Of a stretch of 64,000 nt of DNA, positions 54,567 to 62,818 are shown piece after piece (position 1 is the stretch's first letter; each line of letters opens with the position of its first letter). The notes under the pieces are model-generated. The model was not told where the DNA came from, made no database searches, and saw only the letters and a program-made list of their open reading frames with translations. The stretch spans positions 1-64,000 of the forward strand of contig JAHFUP010000011.1 of the NCBI GenBank assembly GCA_023265025.1, read 5' to 3'. A program made the translations under genes and the position numbers. The stretch comes from Acidimicrobiia bacterium. GTDB lineage: Bacteria > Actinomycetota > Acidimicrobiia > Acidimicrobiales > AC-14.

Positions 54567-55430
54567 TTACGCGATCGCCGCCGCCGCCAGCGTGACGAGC
54601 AGCAGGCCCGTGGCCGCCTCGAAGGTGTCCCAACGCTGGGGTCGGATCAGCTCCCATGCCGGCAGGGTGGCCAAGTCGAGCATCACCTCGCCGTGGGCCT
54701 TGCAATACGGAAGCGACCGGGCGCCCATGAGTCGCCGGAGCCGCTCGTCGATGGCCAAGGGCGTAATGCCGAGGTCGTAACCCCACACTAGGTGCACGAA
54801 GCCGCCGAGAGGAGCTTGCCCGCGCGTCGGGGGCAGGTTGACGCGGTCGCGCGTGTCGGCGCGCGCCCGTTCCGTCGGCTCGCGCAGCCCGAGGCGGGCG
54901 CGGACGCCGTCGCGCAGGTCGACACACCGCGGTCCTGCGAATGCGCTCTTACCGTCGACGACGAGGACGTCATCGACGAAGACCTCGTGGCCGGCGGCCA
55001 GCAGCGCACCCGCCAAGGTGCTCTTTCCCTGCTCCCTTTTCCCCACCAGGCCCCATGCCCGCCCTCCGAGCACGACGCCCGCAGCGTGGACCGCCTCCCT
55101 CCCGGCCCAGTGCGCGAAAAGGGCGGCGGGAAGAGCCAAGTACGGGTGGGCCAGGGAGCGGGTGTCGAGAACCTCGACACTCGAGATCTCCACCCGGCGC
55201 CGAGGCCTGTCGACGTGCACCTGCACCGACTCATACCCAGCGGTGGCGCCCTGCTCGTGGAACGAGATCCGAATGTTGACGACCCGCGGCGTCGTCAGGG
55301 CAACCTCGACGGGATACCAGTCGTCTGCGCCGTAGAGGGCGAGCGTCGGCGACGGGTCGAGGCCGACGAACCGCAGCCCGTAGGCGGCACCCTGGGTCGC
55401 CTTGCTGGCGTCGATTCCCAAGGTTTCCAC
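54567..55430 (-). CDS. HPr-kinase-like protein of a lasso-type RiPP cluster
   Basis: The 287-residue protein has a P-loop of HPr(Ser) kinase type, WGLVGKREQGKSTLAGALLAAG (about residue 128), followed by FVDDVLVVDG, as in the kinases of phosphorylated lasso-peptide clusters such as that of paeninodin, where the kinase modifies the C-terminal Ser of the precursor. An alternative is a serine-kinase-like regulator. GTG 55430 is divergent from the first precursor copy with 73 bp between. Confidence 0.75.
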   Translation of the reverse strand: METLGIDASKATQGAAYGLRFVGLDPSPTLALYGADDWYPVEVALTTPRVVNIRISFHEQGATAGYESVQVHVDRPRRRVEISSVEVLDTRSLAHPYLALPAALFAHWAGREAVHAAGVVLGGRAWGLVGKREQGKSTLAGALLAAGHEVFVDDVLVVDGKSAFAGPRCVDLRDGVRARLGLREPTERARADTRDRVNLPPTRGQAPLGGFVHLVWGYDLGITPLAIDERLRRLMGARSLPYCKAHGEVMLDLATLPAWELIRPQRWDTFEAATGLLLVTLAAAAIA

Positions 55431-55503
55431 GGCCAGTGAAGCCTAAGGCGAGCACACGGCGGCGGGTAAGATCGGGCCGGACCCAGCGCGCAAGGAGGGA
55501 TCC

Positions 55504-55913
55504 ATGCCGGAGGAGCCCGTGCCCCGGATGGCGCGTGTCTAGAGCCCCCGGCCCTCGTATGGCTCGGCCGTCTGGCCGATCGCACGGCCGCGGGTCTGGG
55601 CATTGGTGGGGACATGCAGGATGGACCAGACGTCAGCCCATCGGACCGCGCCCTCAAGGAGGTTTTCACTCCGGTTGACACCGCCGACGTCCTCGCCGGC
55701 GTTGTCGGCCTGCCCATCGAGCGCTGGCGCTACCGCGGCGACGGCGCCCCCCACATCGGGCCGATGGCCCAGGACTTCGCCGCCGCCTTCGGCGTGGGCG
55801 ACGACGACCGCGTCATCCACAACGTCGACGCCTCGGGCGTGGCCTTGGCCGCCATCCAGGCCTTAGCCGCGGAAGTGTCCGAGCTGCGTGCGCAGCTGAA
55901 GCGTCTGTCGTGA
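55504..55913 (+). pseudogene. Lasso leader/Peptidase_S74 fusion precursor, copy 1 (frameshifted)
   Basis: ATG 55504 follows a strong GGAGGG and starts MPEEPVPRMARV, then hits TAG at 55540 exactly where copy 2 has the leader Tyr codon (TAC). One missing base between 55541 and 55542 restores (Y)EPPALVWLGRLADRT, a good lasso leader motif. Next come core residues AAGLGIGGDMQDGPDVSP, where the second Ala is position 1 and Asp is position 8, and from 55641 SDRALKEVF and the full S74 domain to 55913. The S74 part is very similar to copy 2. The frame starting at 55614 is therefore only the tail of this gene. It could be an inactive copy or a sequencing error. Confidence 0.72.
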
Positions 55914-55980
55914 TCGGCACTGCCGCACGAGACCGCGGCGGCTAGTCTCGACCGACCTCTGCGTGTGTCGAGGAGGAGCG

Positions 55981-56403
55981 ATGCCGGACGAGTCTGCCCC
56001 AAGGGAGTCGAGCGCCAACGAGGCGCGTGACTACGAGCCTCCGTCCCTGGTCTGGCTGGGCCCGCTGGTCGATCTCACGCGCTTTGGTGGCACCGTCGAC
56101 GCGGACGGTGTCACACAGGCCGACAGCCCATCGGACCGCGCTCTCAAGGAGGACTTCGGCCCGGTTGACACCGCCGACGTCCTCGCCGGCGTTGTCAAGA
56201 TGCCCATCGAGCGGTGGCGGTACCGCGGCGACCGCGCCACCCACATCGGGCCGATGGCCCAGGACTTCGCCGCCGTCTTCGGCGTGGGCGGCGACGACCG
56301 TGTCATCCACAACCTCGACGCCTCCGGTGTGGCCTTGGCCGCCATCCAGGCCCTGGCCGCCGAGGTGTCCGAGCTGCGCGCGCAGCTGAAGCGGCTGTCG
56401 TGA
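55981..56403 (+). CDS. Lasso leader/Peptidase_S74 fusion precursor, copy 2
   Basis: ATG 55981 follows GAGGAGGAG. Residues 18-33 are YEPPSLVWLGPLVDLT, the lasso leader signature YxxPxLxxxGxxxxLT. If Thr33 is at -2, the core runs from Phe35 to about Pro50 with Asp42 at position 8, a possible 8-residue isopeptide ring. Residues 51-140 (SDRALKEDF, HIGPMAQDFAAVFG, ASGVALAAIQALAAEVSELRAQ) match the Peptidase_S74 chaperone domain of phage tail spikes, which trimerises and cleaves itself at its N-terminal Ser. The stop overlaps the PqqD-like gene (GTGA). Domain calls are firm; the maturation route is inference. Confidence 0.8.
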   Translation: MPDESAPRESSANEARDYEPPSLVWLGPLVDLTRFGGTVDADGVTQADSPSDRALKEDFGPVDTADVLAGVVKMPIERWRYRGDRATHIGPMAQDFAAVFGVGGDDRVIHNLDASGVALAAIQALAAEVSELRAQLKRLS

Positions 56404-56657
56404 TCCGGCTCAACGCCAGATCGGTGGCGTGGCGCGGCGTCAATGGCGAGGTCGTCGGCCTGTCCATCGAAGACAGCGAGTACTTCACCACGAACGAGAC
56501 GGCCACCGAGCTGTGGCCGTTGCTGGCGGAGGGGACGACCGAGGACAACCTGGCCGCCCGGATCGTCGATCGCTACGGCATCGACACGGTGACCGCCAGC
56601 ACGGACGTGCGCGCCTTCCTCGGCACGCTCGCCGATCGGGGTTTGCTCGAGATGTGA
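56400..56657 (+). CDS. PqqD-like/lasso B1 leader-binding protein
   Basis: The 85-residue protein has the PqqD fold pattern (VAWRGVNGEVVGLSIEDSEYFTTNETATELWPLLAEGTTEDNLAARIVDRYGI, then DVRAFLGTLADRGLLEM), a RiPP recognition element that binds the YxxP region of the leader and delivers it to the B2 protease. GTG 56400 overlaps the precursor stop, and its own TGA overlaps the cyclase GTG, so precursor, B1 and cyclase are translated as one coupled unit. Confidence 0.88.
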   Translation: MIRLNARSVAWRGVNGEVVGLSIEDSEYFTTNETATELWPLLAEGTTEDNLAARIVDRYGIDTVTASTDVRAFLGTLADRGLLEM

Positions 56658-58597
56658 GCGCCATCTGCGGCGTGGTCCACTGCGCCGGGCGACCCGTCGA
56701 CACCGTCGTTTTCGCGTCGGTCCTCGACACGCTTCGTGGCTTGGGCCCTGACGGCGGCGGTACCTGGTCGGGGCCCGCCGGCCACTGCGACGTGGCGATA
56801 GGCGCCGCCCTGCGCATCCGGACGCCCGAGGACGGCAACGACCGCCAGCCCCTCGTGAGCGACGACGGCAGCCTCGTCATGGTCGCCGACGCCCGCCTCG
56901 ACAACCGGCTCGACCTGCTCCCGGCGCTAAGCGTGGAATCGACCGAGCCCGACAGCCGTCTCATCGCCGCGACGTACGAGCGATGGGGCCGGGCGTGTGT
57001 CGAACGACTCGTCGGCGTCTTCGCCTTCGCCCTCGTCGACCGCCGGAGAGGGGGTGTCCTCCTCGCCCGCGACCACATCGGGAGTCGTCCGCTCGTGACA
57101 TACGAGGGCAACGGCATCGTCGCATTCGCCTCCACCGCGCTGGCCCTGACCGCCCTACCCGCGGTGGGCCATGATCTCGACGAGCAGTGGGTGCGGGAGA
57201 TCCTCGCCCTGACCTACTCGGACCGAACCTACGTCGACGGCGTGCGTTGGGTGCCCCCAGGCCACGCCGTGTGGATCGACGCCGACGGCGTGCGCCGGTG
57301 GGCGTGGTGGGACCCCGATCCCGAGCACGTTGTCGACCGCGGCGGCCCTGAGGCCCATGCCGCCCGCCTGCGGAACGCCTTCGACGAAGCTGTCGCCGGT
57401 CAGCTGCACGGCGCGGGGACGGTCGGCGCCTTCGTGAGCGGGGGACTCGACTCACCGTCGGTGGCGGCCACCGTGGCAGGCCAGATCGCCCCCCGACGCC
57501 TGCGCACGTACACGTCAGCGCCGCCACCGGAGTGGGACGGACCGACACCTCCCAACTGGGACGCCGACGAGTCGGCGCTCGTGCGCGACCTCGCGGCGCG
57601 CTACCCCAACATGGAGCCGACCTTTCTTCACGTGCCCGCGGCGCCGCTGTTCGACGGCCGCTATGAACGCTACTGGGCGCTCGGCGCCGGCCCGCCGCGC
57701 AACCCGTGCAACATGCTGTGGACCGATGCCATCTACGAGCAGGCGGCGGCGGACGGCGTGGCGGCCGTTTTCTGCGGGGACCTCGGCAATCTGGCGTTCA
57801 GCGCCGACGGACCGGACTGGCTGGTGGCCTTGCTGCGGCGGGGGCAGCTCGGCGAGGTGGCACGCGAGGCCCTGGCCTTCCGGGCGCACAAGCCCTTGGC
57901 GTCGACGCTCAGGGGCGACCTCCTCGGCCGCTTCCAGCCGTCGTGGCTCCGGCAGGCACGGACACGTCGTGGCTTGCGAGCCGACATCCAGCAGGACTGG
58001 CTGTCCGCCACGGCGCTTCAGCCACAGCTGCACTCAACGGTCGACCTGGTGGCGGCCATGCCACAACTGGACGTCGGCCGTCCTGTCTCCGCACGGGTGT
58101 CGCTGTTCGCCATGCGGGCTGTCGTCGCCGGGCAAGCCGACCTGATGGCCGCCACGCAAGCCGTGTGGCGCGTCGACCGCCGAGACCCGACGGCGGACCG
58201 ACGGGTGCTCGACGTGGCCATGACCCAGCCGGAATGGGTGCGCCGCCGCCGGGGCGTGAACCGAGCGGCGGCTCGGGAAGCCATGCGCGATCGGCTGCCC
58301 CCCTCCATCCTGTGGCGAACGCGGCGGGGTTCGCAGCTGCCCGACTGGCTGGACCACATGAGCAAAGCGCGCGCCGAGATCGAGGCCGAGCTCGACGCCC
58401 TCCGGGACCATCCGATGTCGCGGCGTGTGATCGACGTGGAGCGGCTCACCGCCCTCGTCCGCCAGTGGCCCCAGCCGGCGCACGCCGCCGACACCCGCAC
58501 GGTGTACGACTACCGGTTCGCCCTCCTGCGCGCCCTGGTGGTCAGCCGCTACCTCCGCTGGTTCGAAGAGCACGCCCGCCAGAAGCGCACGCCGTAG
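56654..58597 (+). CDS. Asparagine-synthetase-like lasso cyclase
   Basis: The 647-residue protein has an N-terminal class-II glutamine-amidotransferase-like domain (SAICGVVHCAG, Cys at position 5, then ADARLDNR, RDHIGSRPL) and a C-terminal synthetase domain with the ATP-pyrophosphatase loop SGGLDS (residues 262-267). In lasso clusters this enzyme adenylates the Asp/Glu side chain and closes the ring on the new N-terminus. The Cys is internal rather than second, as in other lasso cyclases, so glutaminase activity is doubtful. GTG 56654 overlaps the B1 stop. Confidence 0.9.
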   Translation: MSAICGVVHCAGRPVDTVVFASVLDTLRGLGPDGGGTWSGPAGHCDVAIGAALRIRTPEDGNDRQPLVSDDGSLVMVADARLDNRLDLLPALSVESTEPDSRLIAATYERWGRACVERLVGVFAFALVDRRRGGVLLARDHIGSRPLVTYEGNGIVAFASTALALTALPAVGHDLDEQWVREILALTYSDRTYVDGVRWVPPGHAVWIDADGVRRWAWWDPDPEHVVDRGGPEAHAARLRNAFDEAVAGQLHGAGTVGAFVSGGLDSPSVAATVAGQIAPRRLRTYTSAPPPEWDGPTPPNWDADESALVRDLAARYPNMEPTFLHVPAAPLFDGRYERYWALGAGPPRNPCNMLWTDAIYEQAAADGVAAVFCGDLGNLAFSADGPDWLVALLRRGQLGEVAREALAFRAHKPLASTLRGDLLGRFQPSWLRQARTRRGLRADIQQDWLSATALQPQLHSTVDLVAAMPQLDVGRPVSARVSLFAMRAVVAGQADLMAATQAVWRVDRRDPTADRRVLDVAMTQPEWVRRRRGVNRAAAREAMRDRLPPSILWRTRRGSQLPDWLDHMSKARAEIEAELDALRDHPMSRRVIDVERLTALVRQWPQPAHAADTRTVYDYRFALLRALVVSRYLRWFEEHARQKRTP

Positions 58598-58639
58598 AGG
58601 ACGACGAACGCCGACGCGATCCTGTCGCCGCGCGGAAGT

Positions 58640-59400
58640 TGCCATCGGCCTTCGGAGTCAGCAGCCACTCCGATGGGGGGAATCCATTTGTGGCGAGCGC
58701 CGACGAGGGGTTCGCGGTGTGCCCCACGCGACGGGCGGCCCGGCGAGCCCCCGCCCGGTGGAATCCTGACCGACTGCCCCCTGGGATCGGGTCGTCCATG
58801 GCGTCGGTCATGGACGCGTGCAGCACGTCATGGTCGACGCTGTAGTCGAACGTGTCACCCCCGACATGGCTGGCCGGCTCCCGCCAGCCGGCGAAGGTGA
58901 ATTGCCCGGTGGCGCAGGTGAACGCCGATGGGTGGAGCCAGCGCTGGATCTCGGCGGCCAGGGAGAAGGAGGCGTCTCGCTGCAAAGACTCGAAGAGGTC
59001 GGTGTGGCGCCGGTTGGCGATCGCCACGGGCCGCGGCCACGTCGGCCTGGTTCAGCGCACCCTCGTCTGTCCTGAGCAGGTTGAGGGCGCCGATGGTCAC
59101 GTCGCGGAGCCGCATCGGCAGCGCGTGCACCGATCGGAAGCCAGCTTCCACGGCGCGCGGCTCGAACCGCGGCCGCGGGCCTCCTGCGGCGGCAAGGCAA
59201 TGGTTCACGATCGGCTGGCCGCCTGGTGCACGACGCACTGGAAGTCCCCGCCGGTCTCCAGCTCCTGGGCGAGCCGGCCGGGCTCGGCATTGGCCTGCAT
59301 CGCCACGACGGCCTGGGCGGCCCCTCACCCCCGCCACCTCGGCACAGACCTGGCAAAGCCGTCTGGTCTCGGCCCTGGGGTTGTGCCCGCGGCGAGCATG
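58640..59400 (-). pseudogene. Decayed GAF/SpoIIE (PP2C) phosphatase
   Basis: On the minus strand, pieces of a RsbU-like regulator occur in different frames. A GAF domain is recognisable in EPGRLAQELETGGDFQCVVHQA and RFEPRAVEAGFRSVHALPM, followed by RLRDVTIGALNLL. Then the PP2C domain LHPSAFTCATGQFTFAGW, REPASHVGGDTFDYSVDHDV continues to a truncated DAMD. Frames change near 59215 and 59020, and the C-terminal phosphatase half is missing. No intact start was found. Confidence 0.72.
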
Positions 59401-59595
59401 TTCAGGATGCGTATGCGCCTCTCACCGGCCCCGTTCAGAGACCACCGCCTCCGGCGACATGTCGCGTAACGCTGGCGCGGCCGCCGATCAGAGCCCCGAG
59501 GGATGGGTGTGGGGCGTTCATTTCGACGTGTCACTCCTCACGCTTCGGCCGGCTTCTCGACCTCTACGTCACCGGGGTCCGGAGCGACGCTCAAC

Positions 59596-59656
59596 AGATT
59601 TCCGTCAGATTCGAAGTGCTGCCTTCTGATCCACGACTCTGAATCTGAGGAAATCT
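59596..59656. repeat. Long AT-richer inverted repeat
   Basis: AGATTTCCGTCAGATTC (59596-59612) and GAATCTGAGGAAATCT (59641-59656) are complementary except for one extra G, with a 28-nt loop that itself holds GAAG...CTTC. It lies in the 400-bp stretch without genes between the decayed phosphatase and the secreted-protein gene. It could be a terminator, or an end or site left by a mobile element. The rest of the stretch shows nothing I can assign. Confidence 0.6.
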
Positions 59657-59824
59657 ACATCGCCCATCCTGGTAGGAAAGCACCCGGGCCGGGGGTGTCA
59701 CTCGGACAGACAAACGTGCTGGTCAGAGCGGCGGTCCTCGTCCCGACCTCCGGCGAATGCTCGACCTGCCGGGCTAACGTGGCACGCCTGAGCTTGGCTT
59801 TGACGTCCACGACTGGAGGTCCTC

Positions 59825-61195
59825 GTGCCCTGGTTCGAACACCCTGCCCGTCGTGCGACTTCCTCCTCGCCGGCCGACTTCCGGGCTCGCAGTGGCGGCC
59901 CGCCACTGTCGCGCCCGTCGATCGCAAAAATGACGCTCTTGGCACTGGCGCTGACAATCGTGCCGTTGGTGACCGCCGGCCCGGCCCAGGCGTCGACCAG
60001 CTGCAATGCGCTGAACGACCCGTCGGGCGATGGCTTCTACTACCAGGGCCGCTTCCTGGCCGGCTTCCTACAGGCCGGCGATGTCATCACCATTTCGGCC
60101 GGATTCCCCATCGGCACGGCACCCAAGCCGTTCGTGCCGACCGCGTTCTTCCTGGGGATCGGTTCCTTCGACGCTCCGCCAAGCGTGCCCGGAGTCAATT
60201 TCCCGGGCACCCTCGTCTACACCGTTCCGCAAGACATCATGAACGTCCATCTCAACTGGGTGACGGGCCCGTCGATCCCAGACGGCTACACCGTCAGTGT
60301 GACCTGGCAGGTCAGCTGCCAGAACGCTCCGAAGTCCAGCCCGACGCTGAGCACCCAGGCTTCACCGTCCGCCCTTCTCGGCGGGCCGGTCTACGACACC
60401 GCGACCCTCGCCGGCGGGAACGCTCCCACCGGCACCATCGCCTTCCGCCTCTACGGGCCCGACGACGCCAACTGCAACGGGCCCGTCGTCTTCACGACCT
60501 CGACGACGGTGGCGGGCAACGGCAGTTACCAGTCTGCCGCCTTCACTCCTTCGGCGGCGGGAACGTACAGGTGGACAGCTGACTACTCGGGCGACGGCAA
60601 GAACAACGCCGCCTTGTCAGCGTGCAATGCCGCCAGCGAATCGGTGCTGATCAAGCCGTTCGCACCGCCCCCGCCCACGTCCACCCTCAGCGGCAACGTG
60701 TCCGGGCCGGTAACCGTGGCGTCGGGACAGAGCGTCGTCGTCACCGACGGCCAGGTGGTCGGGCCCATCACGATCCAGGCCGGTGGAGCGCTGCAACTGG
60801 TGAACACGAAGGTGACGAACGGCGTCGTTGCCACCGACCCCTCGTTCCTGAGCATCTGCAACTCCCAAGTCTCCGCCCCCTCCGACGCTCCCACCCAGGG
60901 TGTCGTCGCGAGCGGGGCCAGCACACCCCTCAGGATCGGTGACCCAACCAATGGCTGCGCCGGCAACCGGATCGCGGGCGACGTCATGCTCACAAGCAAC
61001 ACCGGAGGCCTGACGCTGGGCGGCAACGTGATCTCGGGCAACGTGACCGTGGACACCAACACGGTCGGTACGGCCATCGTGAAGGCCAACACCGTGTTCA
61101 AGGCCCTGGGCTGTGCCGGGAACAATCCTCCGCCTGTCAACAACGGCCAGGTGAACAGCGCCGCCAGCAAGACGGGTCAATGCAGCGGCCTGTGA
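59825..61195 (+). CDS. Secreted Ig-like domain protein
   Basis: GTG 59825 with GGAGGT 5 bases upstream gives 456 residues. A long basic N-region precedes the hydrophobic signal core (MTLLALALTIVPLVTAGPAQA), so export is likely. Residues about 160-265 resemble a bacterial Ig-like domain (TGTIAFRLYGPDDANCNGPV, SAAGTYRWTADYSGDG). The C-terminal 180 residues are rich in Gly/Asn/Val/Thr with repeat-like strands (VSGPVTVASGQSVVVTDG, GNVISGNVTVDTN), suggesting a beta-solenoid. Function unknown; an inner ATG at about residue 36 could be the true start. Confidence 0.75.
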   Translation: MPWFEHPARRATSSSPADFRARSGGPPLSRPSIAKMTLLALALTIVPLVTAGPAQASTSCNALNDPSGDGFYYQGRFLAGFLQAGDVITISAGFPIGTAPKPFVPTAFFLGIGSFDAPPSVPGVNFPGTLVYTVPQDIMNVHLNWVTGPSIPDGYTVSVTWQVSCQNAPKSSPTLSTQASPSALLGGPVYDTATLAGGNAPTGTIAFRLYGPDDANCNGPVVFTTSTTVAGNGSYQSAAFTPSAAGTYRWTADYSGDGKNNAALSACNAASESVLIKPFAPPPPTSTLSGNVSGPVTVASGQSVVVTDGQVVGPITIQAGGALQLVNTKVTNGVVATDPSFLSICNSQVSAPSDAPTQGVVASGASTPLRIGDPTNGCAGNRIAGDVMLTSNTGGLTLGGNVISGNVTVDTNTVGTAIVKANTVFKALGCAGNNPPPVNNGQVNSAASKTGQCSGL

Positions 61196-61248
61196 GCGGA
61201 ACCACAGGAGGTCCTCACCGGCGGTAGTGACTCGGTCACTTGACGATA

Positions 61249-61263
61249 TATCAGAATATGATA
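61249..61263. promoter_or_regulatory. Candidate PadR operator
   Basis: TATCA-GAATA-TGATA is a 5-5-5 palindrome in the only AT-rich stretch before the PadR gene and 12 bases upstream of its GTG. PadR regulators often repress themselves from such dyads. TTGACG at 61240-61245 could be a -35, but no -10 is correctly spaced. Confidence 0.45.
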
Positions 61264-61274
61264 GAGTTGGGGTT

Positions 61275-61625
61275 GTGGCCGATGTCAATCCTTCGTCCTT
61301 CCTCCCGATTCCGCAGGCGCAGTTCCACGTGCTCGTGGCCCTCACTGAAGGCGAGAAGCACGGGTACGCCATCATGCAGGCCGTCGAAGGATCGTCGGGC
61401 GGCATCGTGCGCATGGGCCCCGCCAGCCTCTACGGCACTCTCAAACGCCTCGTCGATCAGGGCTTGGCCGAAGAGTTGCCCCACCGTCCTGGGCCCGACG
61501 ACGATCAGCGTCGTCGGTACTACCGGCTGAGCGGGCTCGGCCGGCGCGTGTGCGCAGCCGAAGCTGATCGCCTCGCCAGTCTCGTGCGAATCACTCGCGC
61601 CAACCTGCGCCCGGGGATGGCCTGA
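61275..61625 (+). CDS. PadR-family transcriptional regulator
   Basis: From GTG 61275 the 116-residue product has the PadR winged helix (AQFHVLVALTEGEKHGYAIMQAVEGSSGG, GPASLYGTLKRLVDQGLAEE, RRYYRLSGLGRRVCAAEADRLASL). It is followed two bases later by a membrane-protein gene, the usual PadR pairing with a permease-like target. An upstream in-frame ATG at 61227 would place the palindrome inside the coding region and is less likely. Confidence 0.9.
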   Translation: MADVNPSSFLPIPQAQFHVLVALTEGEKHGYAIMQAVEGSSGGIVRMGPASLYGTLKRLVDQGLAEELPHRPGPDDDQRRRYYRLSGLGRRVCAAEADRLASLVRITRANLRPGMA

Positions 61626-61627
61626 GA

Positions 61628-62212
61628 GTGTCCGCCCCCCACTCCGTGTACCGATCCCTTCTCCGCCTCTACCCAAGGGGCTTTCGCCGTCATTACGGCG
61701 ACGATCTGGTGCAGCACTTCACCGACCTCATCGCCGACCGGGGCGTGCGGGCGGCGTGGGCCCGAACGGGCGTTGACCTGATCGTCACCGTTCCCCGCTA
61801 CCGACTGGAGAGCATCGTGAACGAACGCCTGAGCGCCACGTACATCAATGTCGGCATCGTGCTCCTCGCCGCGGGCGGCGTGCTGAGCCTGCTCGCCGGC
61901 CTCTATCCCGGGCTGGTGCTGCTTCTCGCCGGTCTCGGCCTGGCCGTCGCGCAACGGAGCACCCTCGCCGTCGCCATTCGCACTCCGAACACGAACCGCC
62001 GGCGCCGTCGGCTGACCATCGGCGCCGTCCTCGCCGGGGTGTTCGTGTCCACTTTCACCGCGTACTTGGCCCTGATCGGTGACACGTGGACCGTTCGTGA
62101 AACTGTGCTCGCCGCAATCGGGACCATCGCCATGTTCGCTGCCCCTGTCTTTCTCGTCGCCGGGTTGCTCACCCCGAAGTCACTCGACGGGGTTGCCCGC
62201 CCGATGGCGTGA
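61628..62212 (+). CDS. Membrane protein partnered with PadR
   Basis: The 194-residue protein starts with a short amphipathic N-region (SVYRSLLRLYPRGFRRHYGDDLVQHFTDLIADRG) that resembles the permease-prefix/PadR-associated sequence, followed by four membrane helices (about 73-90, 92-108, 128-148 and 160-180). GTG 61628 is two bases after the PadR stop. No transporter signature is evident; it is probably a regulated membrane protein of unknown role. Confidence 0.75.
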   Translation: MSAPHSVYRSLLRLYPRGFRRHYGDDLVQHFTDLIADRGVRAAWARTGVDLIVTVPRYRLESIVNERLSATYINVGIVLLAAGGVLSLLAGLYPGLVLLLAGLGLAVAQRSTLAVAIRTPNTNRRRRRLTIGAVLAGVFVSTFTAYLALIGDTWTVRETVLAAIGTIAMFAAPVFLVAGLLTPKSLDGVARPMA

Positions 62213-62276
62213 CGGCCTGCCATCGCGCTACGGGAGCGGATGGAGGTCCGCCCCGGCCCGGCCTTCTCGGCCTGAC

Positions 62277-62516
62277 CTAGTAGGCACCGCCGGAGCCGAC
62301 GAGTGTGTGGGTACGGGTGTCCCAGGTAAGGCAGCTCCAGCTTCGGTTGTCGGAGTCGACCGAGCAGGACTGCGTGACCACACAACCCTGGGTCGCGTTC
62401 CACTCGACGCAGCCGGAAGACCGCTGGATCAACGCGGAGGCGGGTCCCACACCGATGCCGAAAGCCGCCAAGGCGAGCGAGCCGGCGACGACGATCTGAC
62501 ATGCACGCTTCTTCAT
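62277..62516 (-). CDS. Small secreted protein with four cysteines
   Basis: From ATG 62516 the 79-residue product has a signal peptide (KKRACQIVVAGSLALAAFGIGVGPASA) and a mature part of about 50 residues with SGCVEWNATQGCVVTQSC and SWSCLTW. The Cys pattern suggests two disulfides. I do not recognise a family. It is divergent from another small secreted-protein gene at 62819 across 302 bp. Confidence 0.68.
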   Translation of the reverse strand: MKKRACQIVVAGSLALAAFGIGVGPASALIQRSSGCVEWNATQGCVVTQSCSVDSDNRSWSCLTWDTRTHTLVGSGGAY

Positions 62517-62770
62517 TCCCTTGCGCTCCTGCTCGGTTCCGATGGCCATTCCCGTTCCTTTCGACTGGTTCGTGCGGTCGGAGCATCCGACTGGGCGCAT
62601 CGTGGACGGCATCGCTTGCCAAGCCCTTGCCCAGCGCTTGCCGCTCTTGGCCAGCGAGGCCGTGACACCGGCTCTCGTTTCCGGCTACCGCCCGAGGCGA
62701 TGAACCTCTCGGGCACTCCGTCCGTATGCACGACCGGCGACGAGGCGCGGCAACCTCCTCGCCTACGCCG

Positions 62771-62791
62771 GGACAGGAAACGACCCTGTCC
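62771..62791. promoter_or_regulatory. Hairpin in the leader of the 62819 gene
   Basis: GGACAGG-AAACGAC-CCTGTCC, a 7-bp stem with a 7-nt loop, ends 27 bases before the ATG at 62819. It may be an operator or an RNA leader structure. The remaining part of the 302-bp divergent region shows no clear promoter. Confidence 0.3.
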
Positions 62792-62818
62792 GGAACCGAC
62801 GACGGAAGGTAGATCGCC

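Noticed and set aside
55614-55913. A stand-alone 99-residue S74 protein starting at ATG 55614
   Set aside because: This ATG is inside the core region of the frameshifted precursor and has no ribosome site; the true start is ATG 55504 behind GGAGGG.
61240-61262. A sigma-70 promoter TTGACG/TATGAT before padR
   Set aside because: The spacer is only 11 bases; the TATGAT is better explained as part of the TATCA/TGATA palindrome.
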